Assembly (NCBI RefSeq): GCF_008801915.1
Contig: NZ_VZOV01000001.1
Coordinates: 434,001-498,000 of the forward strand
Direction: 5' to 3'
From: Cupriavidus gilardii
GTDB taxonomy: Bacteria > Pseudomonadota > Gammaproteobacteria > Burkholderiales > Burkholderiaceae
DNA length: 64,000 nucleotides
Shown: positions 8,754 to 17,413 of the stretch, piece by piece
How the letters are laid out: each line of letters starts with the position of its first letter
Position numbering within the stretch: the stretch's first letter is position 1
Made by a program: the position numbers and the translations under genes
Notes under the pieces: generated by a model
The model's database searches: none
What the model saw: only the letters and a program-made list of their open reading frames with translations
Told to the model about the DNA's origin: nothing

Positions 8754-9767
8754 ATGAACGCCAGCCATCTTTCCTCCCTTCCAAGCCGCGCCGTGATCCG
8801 CGAGGTCGGCCTGCGCGACGGGCTGCAGAGCGTGCAGACCATCGTGCCGACCGAGCACAAGCGTGAATGGATCCGCGCCGCCTATGAGGCCGGCCAGCGC
8901 GAAATCGAGATCGGTTCGTTCGTGCCGGCACGGCTGCTGCCCCAATTGGCGGATACGGCCGAACTGCTCGCCTTCGCCAGGACGCTGCCGGGCCTGTTCT
9001 GTTCGGTGCTGGTGCCAAATCTGCGCGGTGCCGAGCTGGCGCTGGCCCACGGCGCCGACCTGATGCTGGTGCCGCTGTCTGCCAGCCATGCGCACAGCCT
9101 GGCGAACCTGCGCAAGACGCCGGACCAGGTGGTGGCCGAGGTGGCCCGCATGCGCGCGGCCCGCGATGCCGCCGGTGCCCGCACGCTGATCGAAGGCGGG
9201 GTTGGCACAGCGTTCGGCTGCACGATCCAGGGCCATGTCGATGCAAACGAGGTATTGCGCCTGATGCAGGCGCTGCTCGATGCCGGCGCGGACCGCGTCA
9301 GCCTCGCCGATACGGTCGGCTATGCCGATCCAGCGCAGGTCGCATCGCTGTTCGAACGCGCTGTCGCGATCGCCGGCGACCGGCTATGGTGCGGCCACTT
9401 CCACGATACCCGCGGACTCGGATTGGCCAATGTCTACGCGGCGATGCAGGCCGGCGTGAGCCGCTTCGACGCCTGCCTTGGCGGCATCGGTGGCTGCCCG
9501 CATGCGCCGGGCGCCAGCGGCAATGTCGCGTCCGAAGACCTGGCCTATATGCTCGGCAGCATGGGCATCGACACCGGCGTCGATATCGGCGCGCTGCTGC
9601 GCCTGCGCGGGCGGGTTGCAGGCTGGCTTGCTGGCGAGACCTTGCACGGCACGTTGTGGCGCGCCGGCTTGCCGAGGACATTCCCCGGCGTCGGCGCCGA
9701 CCAGGATGCCGGCCCTGATGTGCCGAGCCGCTGTGGCGCGGCAACTTCCCCGACTTTCCACGCCTGA
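8754..9767 (+). CDS. Hydroxymethylglutaryl-CoA lyase-like enzyme
   Basis: A 337-residue TIM-barrel acyl-CoA lyase of the HMGL-like (DRE-TIM) family. The N-terminal signature VGLRDGLQ is near residues 18-25, metal ligands are in GHFHDTRGLG, and the family motif GGIGGCPHAPGASGN carries the catalytic-loop Cys. HMG-CoA lyase splits HMG-CoA into acetyl-CoA and acetoacetate; relatives cleave similar 3-hydroxy-3-methyl acyl-CoAs. The start at ATG 8754 has GAGAG just upstream, and an in-frame ATG at 8685 is less likely. It is followed 22 bases later by a CoA-transferase and then by a Bug-type binding protein, implying uptake, CoA activation and cleavage of a branched dicarboxylate. Confidence 0.9.
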   Translation: MNASHLSSLPSRAVIREVGLRDGLQSVQTIVPTEHKREWIRAAYEAGQREIEIGSFVPARLLPQLADTAELLAFARTLPGLFCSVLVPNLRGAELALAHGADLMLVPLSASHAHSLANLRKTPDQVVAEVARMRAARDAAGARTLIEGGVGTAFGCTIQGHVDANEVLRLMQALLDAGADRVSLADTVGYADPAQVASLFERAVAIAGDRLWCGHFHDTRGLGLANVYAAMQAGVSRFDACLGGIGGCPHAPGASGNVASEDLAYMLGSMGIDTGVDIGALLRLRGRVAGWLAGETLHGTLWRAGLPRTFPGVGADQDAGPDVPSRCGAATSPTFHA

Positions 9768-9789
9768 TCGCCGCCAATTGGCTCATATC

Positions 9790-10941
9790 ATGACGCAAAG
9801 GAACGAATCCCTGCCGCTTGCCGGCATCCGCGTGGTCGAGTTCACCCATATGGTCATGGGGCCGACCTGCGGCATGATCCTCGCCGACCTCGGTGCCGAG
9901 GTGATCAAGGTCGAACCGCCGGGCGGCGACAAGACGCGCAATCTGCCGGGCCTGGGCATCGGCTTTTTTCGCGCCTTCAACCGCAACAAGAAGAGCGTGG
10001 TGCTCGACATCACGACCGACGAGGGCCGCGCCGCCGCGGCGGAACTGGCCGGGCAGTGCGACGTGCTGCTGGAGAACTTTCGCCCCGGTCTGATGCGCAA
10101 GCTCGGATTGGACTACGACACGCTGTCGAAGTCCTGTCTGCGGCTGATCTATGTCTCGCACAAGGGCTTCCTGCCGGGGCCGTACGAGAACCGGCTGGCG
10201 CTGGACGAGGTGGTGCAGATGATGGGCGGCCTGTCGTACATGACCGGGCCGAAGGGGCGGCCGTTGCGCGCCGGGACTTCGGTCAACGACATCATGGGGG
10301 GCATGTTCGGCGCGATCGGCGTGCTGGCCGCGCTGCGCGAACGCGATCGCACCGGGCGCGGCCAGGAGATCCAGAGCGCGCTGTTCGAGAACTGCGTGTT
10401 CCTCGCCTCGCAGCATATGCAGCAATTCGCGATGACCGGCGAGGCCCCGCCGCCGATGCCCTCGCGCGTATCGGCCTGGAGCGTCTACGACGTCTTCGCG
10501 CTGGCCGACGACGAGCAGCTGTTCATCGGCGCGGTCAGCGACAAGCAGTTCGTCACGCTATGCACGGTTCTGGAGCGGCCCGACCTGCTCGACGTGCCCG
10601 AGTACGCCACCAATGCCTCGCGCGTAGCCGTGCGTCCCCAGTTGCTGGAGCAGCTCGGCAACATCCTGCGGCATTACCGCGTCGCCGAGCTGGCGCCGAA
10701 GCTCGAGGCGGCTGGCATTCCCTACGCGCCGATCGTCCGCCCGGATCAGTTGCTCGACGACGTGCATCTGAAGGTGAGCGGAGGACTGGTGCCGATGCAG
10801 GTCGAGGACGGCTCGACGGCGCCGACCGTGTTGCTGCCGCTATTGATGGGGGGCCGCCGTCCCGGCGTGCGTAGTCCCTTGCCCAAGCCCGGGGAGCACA
10901 ACGACGAAATCCTGTCGCGCCTGGGCAAAGGCGCGCGCTGA
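9790..10941 (+). CDS. CaiB/BaiF-family (class III) CoA-transferase
   Basis: A 383-residue CoA-transferase family III protein: RVVEFTHMVMGPTCGMILADLGAEVIKVE at the N-terminus (quoted only by family pattern, about residues 14-42), LLENFRPG near 95-102, and the family region SVNDIMGGMFGAIG near 162-175. The enzyme moves CoA between a donor such as succinyl-CoA and a free acid. I start it at ATG 9790, because the open frame reaching further upstream overlaps the lyase gene. It lies between an HMG-CoA-lyase-like gene and a Bug gene. Human SUGCT, a related transferase, accepts glutarate and hydroxymethylglutarate, which makes 3-hydroxy-3-methyl-dicarboxylates attractive candidate substrates here (inference). 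Confidence 0.9.
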   Translation: MTQRNESLPLAGIRVVEFTHMVMGPTCGMILADLGAEVIKVEPPGGDKTRNLPGLGIGFFRAFNRNKKSVVLDITTDEGRAAAAELAGQCDVLLENFRPGLMRKLGLDYDTLSKSCLRLIYVSHKGFLPGPYENRLALDEVVQMMGGLSYMTGPKGRPLRAGTSVNDIMGGMFGAIGVLAALRERDRTGRGQEIQSALFENCVFLASQHMQQFAMTGEAPPPMPSRVSAWSVYDVFALADDEQLFIGAVSDKQFVTLCTVLERPDLLDVPEYATNASRVAVRPQLLEQLGNILRHYRVAELAPKLEAAGIPYAPIVRPDQLLDDVHLKVSGGLVPMQVEDGSTAPTVLLPLLMGGRRPGVRSPLPKPGEHNDEILSRLGKGAR

Positions 10942-11032
10942 CCTCACCGGTGCGCCCGGCGTGCGATGCACGCCGGGCAAACCCGAACAGGCCGCGGCAC
11001 AGCGGCCGAACACGACCATCCGGAGACAACTG

Positions 11033-12067
11033 ATGAATTCCTCTCGCCCGCGTTCTCCCGCGCCCTCGCTTCCGAACCGCCGCAACGTGATGAAGCTGGC
11101 CGCGGCGGCCGTCACGTTCGGCGTGCTGGGGGTGCCCGCGCTGTATCCCCATCGCGCTGTGCAGGCGCAGCCGGTCTCCGGCAAGCCGATCCGGCTGATC
11201 CTGCCGATCAGCGCCGGTTCCGGCGTCGATGCGATCGCCCGGGCCGCTGCGCCGGCGCTTGGCAAGGCGCTCGGCCAGCCGGTCGTCATCGAGAACATGC
11301 CCGGTGCGGGCGGCATCACCGGTACGGCGGCGGTGGCCAAGGCCGCGCCGGACGGCACCACGCTCGGCATGGTGTCGAACAACCACGCGATCAATCCCAG
11401 CGTGTTCAAGTCGATGCCGTTCGATGCGATCAAGGACATCACGCCGATCAGCGTGCTGGGCGCGACCTCGCTGGTGCTGGTGGTCAATCCCAAGGTGCCG
11501 GCGCGCAACGTCAAGGAGCTGGTCGCTCTGCTGAAGGCCAGGCCGGACGAATACAACTACGCGTCCTCGGGCAACGGTACCGTGATTCATCTGGCCGGCC
11601 AGATGTTCCTGGAGGAGGCCGGCGTCAAGGCCCGTCATATTCCGTACAAGGGAACCGGTCCGATGGTCACCGATCTGCTGTCGGGCCAGGTCCAGATGGG
11701 CGTGGTCGCGTTGAACGCCGTGCTGCCGCACCTGAAGGCGGGCACGCTGCGTGCGATCGGCCTGTGCGGCGCCACCCGATCGCAGGCGGCCCCCGATATC
11801 CCGACCATCGCGGAACAAGGCTTGCCCGCTTACGACATCGAGGGCTGGTTCGCGCTCGTCGGTCCGGCCAACATGCCGCCCGCCGAAGTCCAGCGCCTGC
11901 ACGACGCCTTCGCCAAGGCCTTCACCAGCCCAGAGGTGGTCGAGGCGCTGAAGAAGCAGGCGACCGCCACGCGCCCGACCACGCCGGCGCAGGCGGCAAA
12001 GTTCTTCGCCAGCGAGGTCGCGCGTTATGCCACGCTGGTCAAGAAGGCCAACGTGTCGATCGAATAG
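11033..12067 (+). CDS. Bug/TctC-family periplasmic solute-binding protein (module A)
   Basis: A 344-residue exported binding protein of the tripartite-tricarboxylate (Bug) family. A signal peptide with an Arg-rich start and hydrophobic core (RRNVMKLAAAAVTFGVLG, about 17-34) ends near VQAQP. Family motifs follow: GKPIRLILPISAGSGVDAIA, VIENMPGAGG, and HIPYKGTGP near 200. Bug proteins clamp onto carboxylic acids such as citrate, malate, nicotinate or amino acids. GGAG at about 11020 supports ATG 11033. It sits 91 bases after the CoA-transferase, so it probably captures that pathway's substrate. No TctA/TctB membrane components are nearby. Confidence 0.92.
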   Translation: MNSSRPRSPAPSLPNRRNVMKLAAAAVTFGVLGVPALYPHRAVQAQPVSGKPIRLILPISAGSGVDAIARAAAPALGKALGQPVVIENMPGAGGITGTAAVAKAAPDGTTLGMVSNNHAINPSVFKSMPFDAIKDITPISVLGATSLVLVVNPKVPARNVKELVALLKARPDEYNYASSGNGTVIHLAGQMFLEEAGVKARHIPYKGTGPMVTDLLSGQVQMGVVALNAVLPHLKAGTLRAIGLCGATRSQAAPDIPTIAEQGLPAYDIEGWFALVGPANMPPAEVQRLHDAFAKAFTSPEVVEALKKQATATRPTTPAQAAKFFASEVARYATLVKKANVSIE

Positions 12068-12082
12068 CGTGACGCGTCACGC
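12067..12082. repeat. 16-bp perfect palindrome
   Basis: GCGTGACGCGTCACGC is a perfect 16-bp palindrome beginning on the last base of the Bug gene stop codon, 36 bases before the gamma-carbonic-anhydrase start. With no loop it is more likely a protein-binding site than a terminator. Its role is unknown. Confidence 0.35.
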
Positions 12083-12117
12083 GGGCCTTTCTTCTCCCTA
12101 CCAACGCATCCTCGAAC

Positions 12118-12642
12118 ATGGCTCTCTACCAGCTCGGCGACCTGACGCCGTCGATCTCCGACACCGCCTTCGTTGCGGATCAGGCCACCGTCATCGGCAA
12201 CGCGCAGCTTGGCGAGCAGGTCACCGTCTGGCCCGGCGCGGTGATCCGCGCCGACAACGAACCCATCGCGATCGGCGATCGCGCCAACGTGCAGGAAGGC
12301 GCGGTGCTGCATACCGATCCAGGCTGCCCGCTGCGCATCGGTACCGACGTCACCATCGGTCATCAGGCGATGCTGCATGGCTGCACCATCGGCGATGGCG
12401 CACTGATAGGCATCCAGGCGGTGATCCTGAACAACGCGACGATCGGCAGCGAATCGCTGGTCGCGGCGGGCGCGCTGGTCACCGAAGGCAAGTCCTTCCC
12501 GCCGCGCTCGCTGATCCTCGGCTCGCCGGCCAAGGCCGTGCGCGAACTGAGCGAAGAGGAAGTGCGCAACCTGCGCGCCAACGCCGCCGACTACGTCAAG
12601 CGCGGCACCGACTACAAGAGCCAACTGAAGAAGCTGGCCTGA
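12118..12642 (+). CDS. Gamma-carbonic anhydrase family protein
   Basis: A 174-residue left-handed beta-helix protein made of hexapeptide repeats (for example IGNAQLGEQVTVWPGAVIRAD at 26-46, by pattern). The zinc-site histidines expected in this family are visible in AVLHTDPG (about 62-69) and IGHQAMLHGCTIG (about 80-92). Such YrdA/PaaY-like proteins form trimers; some have carbonic anhydrase activity and PaaY acts as a thioesterase on CoA intermediates. Its place behind acyl-CoA genes slightly favours a thioesterase or accessory role. It is the fourth gene of the 8754-13639 run, 50 bases after the Bug gene. Confidence 0.9.
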   Translation: MALYQLGDLTPSISDTAFVADQATVIGNAQLGEQVTVWPGAVIRADNEPIAIGDRANVQEGAVLHTDPGCPLRIGTDVTIGHQAMLHGCTIGDGALIGIQAVILNNATIGSESLVAAGALVTEGKSFPPRSLILGSPAKAVRELSEEEVRNLRANAADYVKRGTDYKSQLKKLA

Positions 12643-12682
12643 CAGGGCATTTCCGCCCGAATAAACACGACAAGGAGGAGAT

Positions 12683-13639
12683 ATGAACTTGCCCGCGAAG
12701 GTGTGGCGGACGGCTGTTGCCTGCATGCTGGCGGCCGCCATGTCGGTCACCGCCGTGCCCGCCACGGCGGACTCAAGGACGGACCGCGACCGCCTCATAC
12801 TGCTTGGCACCAAGGGTGGCCCGAGCGTGCGTGACGTCGACCAGGTGCCGACGTCGAACGCCGTGGTGCTCGGCAAGGACACGTATCTGGTCGACGCAGG
12901 ATATGGCGCGGCGCTCCGGCTCGTCGAAGCCAGGATTCCGCTGACTTCGGTGCGTGCCATCCTGCTGACGCATCACCATTCCGATCACAACCTCGACGTT
13001 GGGCCTCTGATCTACAGCGCGTGGACCGGAGGGCTCGCCAAGCCCGTCGGCGTCTACGGGCCGCGCGGCGTGGAGAACCTCGTCGCCGGATATCTGCAGT
13101 CCAATGCCTTCGACATGACGACGCGCATGCAGGACGAAGGACGTCCCGACCTGCGCCGGCTGATCGACGTCAAGACGTACAGCGAAGGGCCGGTGATGGA
13201 GAACGAGCGGATCAAGGTGACCGCGCTGAAGGTCGCGCATCCGCCGATCGACGACAGCTATGCGCTGAAGATCGAAGTGAAGGGCGGCAAGACGATCGTC
13301 TTCTCCGGCGATACGACCTACTTTCCGCCACTGGCGGCGTTTGCCAGAAATGCCGATTACCTGGTGCACGAGGTGATGTACGTGCCGGCATTGGAGCGCC
13401 TGACGCAGCGGTCGCCAAATGCCAAGACGCTGATGAAACATCTGCTGGCCTCGCATACCACAACCGAGGATGTCGGCAGGATCGCCGCGGCGGCCGGCGT
13501 CAAGAACGTGGTGCTGACGCATTTCGTCCCCGGAGCGGATCCCGCCATGCACGACGAGCAGTGGCTGGAGGGCGTGCGGAAACACTATGGCGGTAACGTA
13601 GTGCTCGGCCGCGATCGCCTGGAAATCCCCTTGGACTGA
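12683..13639 (+). CDS. Exported metallo-beta-lactamase-fold hydrolase
   Basis: A 318-residue MBL-fold protein with a Sec signal peptide (hydrophobic stretch at about 11-27, cleavage likely after VPATA). The metal motif LTHHHSDHNLDVG is at about 94-106, with further ligands in KVAHPPIDD, VFSGDT and a C-terminal LTHFVPG. This layout matches the RNase Z/arylsulfatase-like branch of periplasmic MBL hydrolases. A very strong ribosome-binding site (AAGGAGGAG) precedes ATG 12683. It is the last gene of the module, 40 bases after the gamma-CA gene. The physiological substrate is unknown; ester or lactone hydrolysis before uptake is possible. Confidence 0.88.
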   Translation: MNLPAKVWRTAVACMLAAAMSVTAVPATADSRTDRDRLILLGTKGGPSVRDVDQVPTSNAVVLGKDTYLVDAGYGAALRLVEARIPLTSVRAILLTHHHSDHNLDVGPLIYSAWTGGLAKPVGVYGPRGVENLVAGYLQSNAFDMTTRMQDEGRPDLRRLIDVKTYSEGPVMENERIKVTALKVAHPPIDDSYALKIEVKGGKTIVFSGDTTYFPPLAAFARNADYLVHEVMYVPALERLTQRSPNAKTLMKHLLASHTTTEDVGRIAAAAGVKNVVLTHFVPGADPAMHDEQWLEGVRKHYGGNVVLGRDRLEIPLD

Positions 13640-13702
13640 TGGAGTTGAAATCGTTCCGGATCGGGCAGGAAATCGGCGCCGGAGGATGCCGGCCTCGCGG
13701 CG

Positions 13703-14539
13703 TCAGGTGAGGCCGTCGCCCGCGGCCCCGCCCTGATGCCGCGCCAGATGCAGTTGGTGCAGCGTGATCTTGCGGACCTCGGCCTGGCTGCTGCCGATAT
13801 GCGCGCGCAGCAGCATCGTGGCCTGGTCGGCGCGCTTGGCCAGGATCGCGCGCAGGATCTGCGCGTGCTCTTCGTAGGTGGCCTCGATCCGGAACGACTT
13901 GGTGAAATCCAGGCTGCGCACCATGCGGATGCGCTCGGTGATGTCGCGATGTACCCGCGCCATTTCGGCGTTGCCGGCCGCCTCCACCAGCGCGCAATGG
14001 AATTCTTCGTCCCATTGCCGGACCTGCGCGCCATCGGTACTGCGGCGCGCCGGCTCGACCAGCCAGATCGCGGTCAACCGCTCCAGGCGGGCACGATCGA
14101 CCGCATTCCCGCAGACCGCGGGCTCGGTGCACAGCCGCTGCGCCGCCGTGGTTTCCAGCACCATGCGCAGGTCATAGAGCTGTTCGTAGCGGTCGAAGTC
14201 GAACGGCAGAACACGCCAGCCGCTGCGGAACAACACCTCGACATAGCCCTCCTGCTGCAGGCGCACCAGCGCCTGACGCACCGGCGTGCGCGACACGCCC
14301 AGCCGGGCGCATAGTTCCAGTTCGGTGAAGCGGTCCCCGGGCACCAGCCGGAACTGGCCGATATCGCGCTTCAGTCCATCGTAGACCTGGTCGGCAACCG
14401 AGCGCCGCGGGCCTGCGGCGACGGCGGCGGGCGTTGCCTTTGGGGGCGCCGCCCCGGTGCGCTCGAGGGCGGTCTTCGGGCCCGCCTTCGTGGGCGCCTT
14501 GATGGTGGCCGCGCGTGCCGGCTTGCCGAGGGTCTGCAT
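13703..14539 (-). CDS. GntR-family regulator with FCD domain
   Basis: A 278-residue FadR-subfamily regulator. After an unusual Ala/Pro/Lys-rich leader (about residues 1-47) comes the winged helix (VADQVYDGLKRDIGQ, then LCARLGVSRTPVRQALVRLQ at about 79-98) and an all-helical FCD ligand-binding domain. The FCD metal residues appear in YDLRMVLE, DEEFHCALVEAAGN and YEEHAQIL. ATG 14539 is preceded by GGAGAC. It is the last gene of the minus-strand run from 19111 (allophanate hydrolase and ABC importer), 76 bases after the ATPase gene. It most likely controls that operon through the palindrome at 19119-19148. Confidence 0.9.
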   Translation of the reverse strand: MQTLGKPARAATIKAPTKAGPKTALERTGAAPPKATPAAVAAGPRRSVADQVYDGLKRDIGQFRLVPGDRFTELELCARLGVSRTPVRQALVRLQQEGYVEVLFRSGWRVLPFDFDRYEQLYDLRMVLETTAAQRLCTEPAVCGNAVDRARLERLTAIWLVEPARRSTDGAQVRQWDEEFHCALVEAAGNAEMARVHRDITERIRMVRSLDFTKSFRIEATYEEHAQILRAILAKRADQATMLLRAHIGSSQAEVRKITLHQLHLARHQGGAAGDGLT

Positions 14540-14615
14540 GGAAAGAAGGTGTCTCCGTCTTCTGCTGGTTCGAAGCATACCGCGCGGCGGGCCGGTCCGG
14601 CACGTCGCGCGGCGC

Positions 14616-15437
14616 TCAGCGCCGTACCTCGCGCTGGAAGATTTCCATGCTGAGCCGCTTGGTATCGACGAAGCTGGGCTGCGACAGCGTCTCGACGGTG
14701 CGGGGCCGCGCATCGCCGTAATGCAGGATTTCCGCGACGCGCGTCGGCCGCTTGGTCAGCAGCAGCACTTCGTCGGCCAGATAGACCGCCTCCTCCAGAT
14801 CGTGCGAGACCAGCATCATCGTGGTACCGGTCTGCATGAAGACCTCCTGCAGCTTCTCGCGGATGAACAGGGTCATCTCGAAATCCAGCGCCGAGAAGGG
14901 CTCGTCTAGGAACAGCACTTCGGGCTTCGGCGCCAGCGCGCGCATGATCGACGCGGTCTGCTGCTGGCCCCCGGACAGCTCATACGGATAGCGGTTCAGG
15001 TCGAACTTGACGTCGAAGGAGGCGACCAGCTCGGCCATGCGGCGGTCGACCTCGGCCTTCGATTGCCCGGCCAGCTTCAACGGGTAGGCGATATTGTCGA
15101 TGGTCCGCATCCACGGGAACAGCGCCTCGCGGTAGTTCTGGAACACGTAGCCGATCTTCGTGTCCTTCAGCGACTTGCCGTCGAACAGGATTTCGCCGGC
15201 GTCGGTCGGCACCAGCCCGGCAATCATGTTGATCAGCGTGGACTTGCCGCAGCCATTGGGGCCGAAGATCGAGACAATCTTGCCCTTCGGAATATCGAGA
15301 TCGAAATTCTCGTACAGCGGCCAGCCGGCGAAGTACTTGGTCAACCCACGGATGGTGATATGCGTGCCGGCGGGGCCGGGGCGGAAGGCCGGCTTCGGCG
15401 TGTCCGCGAAAACGGGGGCGTTGATCACTGCGCTCAT
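14616..15437 (-). CDS. ABC transporter ATPase, nitrate/taurine type
   Basis: A 273-residue ATP-binding subunit. Walker A is GPNGCGKST (about 59-67), the Q-loop is in YVFQNYREALFPW, the signature ELSGGQQQ is near 157-164, Walker B with LFLDEPFSALD follows, and the H-loop is SHDLEEAVYLADE. The sequence belongs to the SsuB/TauB/NrtD group that energises uptake of nitrogen or sulfur compounds. Its ATG overlaps the permease stop in an ATGA, so translation is coupled. It completes an importer with the genes at 15434 and 16276, next to an allophanate hydrolase gene. Confidence 0.92.
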   Translation of the reverse strand: MSAVINAPVFADTPKPAFRPGPAGTHITIRGLTKYFAGWPLYENFDLDIPKGKIVSIFGPNGCGKSTLINMIAGLVPTDAGEILFDGKSLKDTKIGYVFQNYREALFPWMRTIDNIAYPLKLAGQSKAEVDRRMAELVASFDVKFDLNRYPYELSGGQQQTASIMRALAPKPEVLFLDEPFSALDFEMTLFIREKLQEVFMQTGTTMMLVSHDLEEAVYLADEVLLLTKRPTRVAEILHYGDARPRTVETLSQPSFVDTKRLSMEIFQREVRR

Positions 15438-16270
15438 CTGCCGCTCCAATGCACGATCCGGCGTTCGATCACCAGAAACAGGATGTTCAATACATAGCCG
15501 AGCGCGCCCGCGGCCAGGATCGCCGCGTACATGCTCTTGACGTTCAGCACCTGCTGCGCGTCGATGATGCGATGGCCAAGACCGTTCTCCGAGCCGATGA
15601 ACATCTCGGCGACAATCACGATCACCAGCGCCATCGACACCGCCGAGCGCAGGCCGACGAAGGAGGGCTGCAGGCTTTCCCAGATCAGCACGTCCTTGAA
15701 GATCTGCCAGCGCGAGGCGCCCATCACCTGTGCCGCCGCCACGCGCTGCTTGCGCGCGTTGATCACGCCGTAGGCGCTGTTGAATACCACGATCAGCAGG
15801 GCGCCGAACGCGGCGATCGCCACCTTGTTGATGTCCGATACGCCGAAGATCAGCAGGAACAGCGGGATCAGCGCCGACGACGGCGTCGAGCGAAAGAAGT
15901 CGATCAGGGATTCGACGCTGCGATAGGCCTTCTCGTTGCTGCCGAGCAGCACGCCCAGCGGCATGCCGACCACCGCGGCCACCAGGAAGGCCTGCAGCGT
16001 GCGCGCGACCGTCACCAGGAAGTCGGTCAGCAGCGGACCGCCGAGCAGGCCCGATACCAGCGTGGCGATGGTGTCGGACGGCGGCGGCAACAGGATGGCC
16101 TTGATGAAACCGCCGCGCACGGCGAGGTCCCAGATGATGAACAGCACCAGCGGGCCGACGAAGGGCAGCAGGCGGCTGCCCAGCGACGGTTTCGGCGGCG
16201 CCGGCGTGGCTGCCGCCGCCGCGGCGGCCCACGGCGGAGAGGCTGGCGAAGTCGTGGTCGTTTCCGGCAT
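15434..16270 (-). CDS. ABC transporter permease, SsuC/TauC type
   Basis: A 278-residue inner-membrane permease with about six membrane spans. After an Ala/Pro/Thr-rich N-terminus come segments such as LLPFVGPLVLFIIWDLAV. The EAA loop reads AAAQVMGASRWQIFKDVLIW (about 187-206), the contact surface for the ATPase. ATG 16270 begins five bases after the binding-protein stop; a TTG at 16279 would overlap it instead. The family (BPD_transp_1, nitrate/sulfonate/taurine group) imports small organic nitrogen or sulfur compounds. Its neighbours suggest a nitrogenous substrate ending in allophanate. Confidence 0.92.
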   Translation of the reverse strand: MPETTTTSPASPPWAAAAAAATPAPPKPSLGSRLLPFVGPLVLFIIWDLAVRGGFIKAILLPPPSDTIATLVSGLLGGPLLTDFLVTVARTLQAFLVAAVVGMPLGVLLGSNEKAYRSVESLIDFFRSTPSSALIPLFLLIFGVSDINKVAIAAFGALLIVVFNSAYGVINARKQRVAAAQVMGASRWQIFKDVLIWESLQPSFVGLRSAVSMALVIVIVAEMFIGSENGLGHRIIDAQQVLNVKSMYAAILAAGALGYVLNILFLVIERRIVHWSGR

Positions 16271-16275
16271 GGCAA

Positions 16276-17325
16276 TCAACCCTTGTAAAGCATCGAATCG
16301 ACCAGCACGCGCTTGCTGAAGATGCCCTTCTCGGCGAACAGGTCGAAATACTTCTGGAAGTAGGCGACGTCGCTGGGCTTGAAATCGGTCGAGAACACGT
16401 AGTCGACCATCGGCACCTCGGCCGTCAGCGCGCCTTCGATCGCGGTATAGCCCTTCAGCGATGCGCGAGCCTCGGGCAGGTTCTTCTGCACCAGTTCGAC
16501 GCCGCGCCGATAGGCCGCGATGTACTTGCGCGCCGCGTCGGGATGCCTGGCGATGAATTCACTGGACAGGCTGGCCGAGCCGCCGAACCAGGGCGCCATT
16601 GGATCGCCCAGCAGGTATTTGGCGATCACGCCTACTTCCAGCGTGCGGGTCGCGCCATTGAGGCGGCCGATCGTGCCGGTCGGCTCCAGCGTGTAGCACG
16701 CTTCGATCTGCCCGGCGGCGATCGCGGCCACATGCTGGCCGATCGGCAACTCGACCACGGTGGCGCCGGTCGCACCGGCGCGCTCGAGCACCGTCCTGGC
16801 CATCAGCACGTTCTGTACGCCAGGTCCGCAGCCGATCTTCTTGCCCTTCAGCTCGGCGATGCGCTGGATCGGACTGTCCTTGGCGACCAGGAATTCGTCG
16901 AGGACGTACCTGGCATTGCTCGGATTGGCGCAGAAGATCTTGACCAGTCCCGGCTGTGCGATTTCGCCGATCGCCAGCGCGGCCGATGCGGTTCCACTGG
17001 CGCTGCCCTCGGCGCGCCCGGCGAGGATGGCTTCGGTGACCTGCTGCGGGCTGGCGAACTTGAGCGCCTGCACGTTCAGGCCCGCCTCCTTGAAGTAGCC
17101 CTTGTCGATGGCGGCGAAGAAGGGCAGGCCAGAGGCCACCGGCCAGAAGCCGATGCGGATCGGCGGCGTGCCTTGCGCACGCACGATGGCGGGGGCGGCG
17201 ATGGCGCCGAGCGCGGTCGCAGCGGCGGCCTTGAGCATGCGGCGGCGGCCGCGTTGCGGCGCCGTGACGGTGGCGGGAGCCGGCAACGCGTCGGCGGCAC
17301 GGAAGGGCATGGATTCACGGGGCAT
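16276..17325 (-). CDS. ABC transporter substrate-binding protein, NMT1/SsuA-like
   Basis: A 349-residue exported binding protein. The signal is Tat-like: RGRRRMLKAAAATALGAIAA (about 25-44), with a likely AxA cleavage before QGTPPIRIGFWPV. The mature part fits the NMT1/THI5-like and SsuA group (KGYFKEAGLNVQ, LKGKKIGCGPG). An AGGAG seven bases before ATG 17325 fixes the start; a second ATG at 17310 follows. Relatives bind nitrate, taurine, pyrimidine precursors or riboflavin. Placed directly after allophanate hydrolase, the ligand is probably a urea-like or ring nitrogen compound. Confidence 0.9.
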   Translation of the reverse strand: MPRESMPFRAADALPAPATVTAPQRGRRRMLKAAAATALGAIAAPAIVRAQGTPPIRIGFWPVASGLPFFAAIDKGYFKEAGLNVQALKFASPQQVTEAILAGRAEGSASGTASAALAIGEIAQPGLVKIFCANPSNARYVLDEFLVAKDSPIQRIAELKGKKIGCGPGVQNVLMARTVLERAGATGATVVELPIGQHVAAIAAGQIEACYTLEPTGTIGRLNGATRTLEVGVIAKYLLGDPMAPWFGGSASLSSEFIARHPDAARKYIAAYRRGVELVQKNLPEARASLKGYTAIEGALTAEVPMVDYVFSTDFKPSDVAYFQKYFDLFAEKGIFSKRVLVDSMLYKG

Positions 17326-17413
17326 CAGATCGCTCCTGGAGGTTGAGATCGCTGGTCGGTAGTAAGGGACGGGATGGATTCGGTGTGCGCAGTGCTGGGC
17401 TGCAAGGAACGCG

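Noticed and set aside
13678-13693. GCCGG/CCGGC hairpin between the convergent MBL and GntR genes.
   Set aside because: Only five base pairs and no T-run; expected by chance at this GC content.
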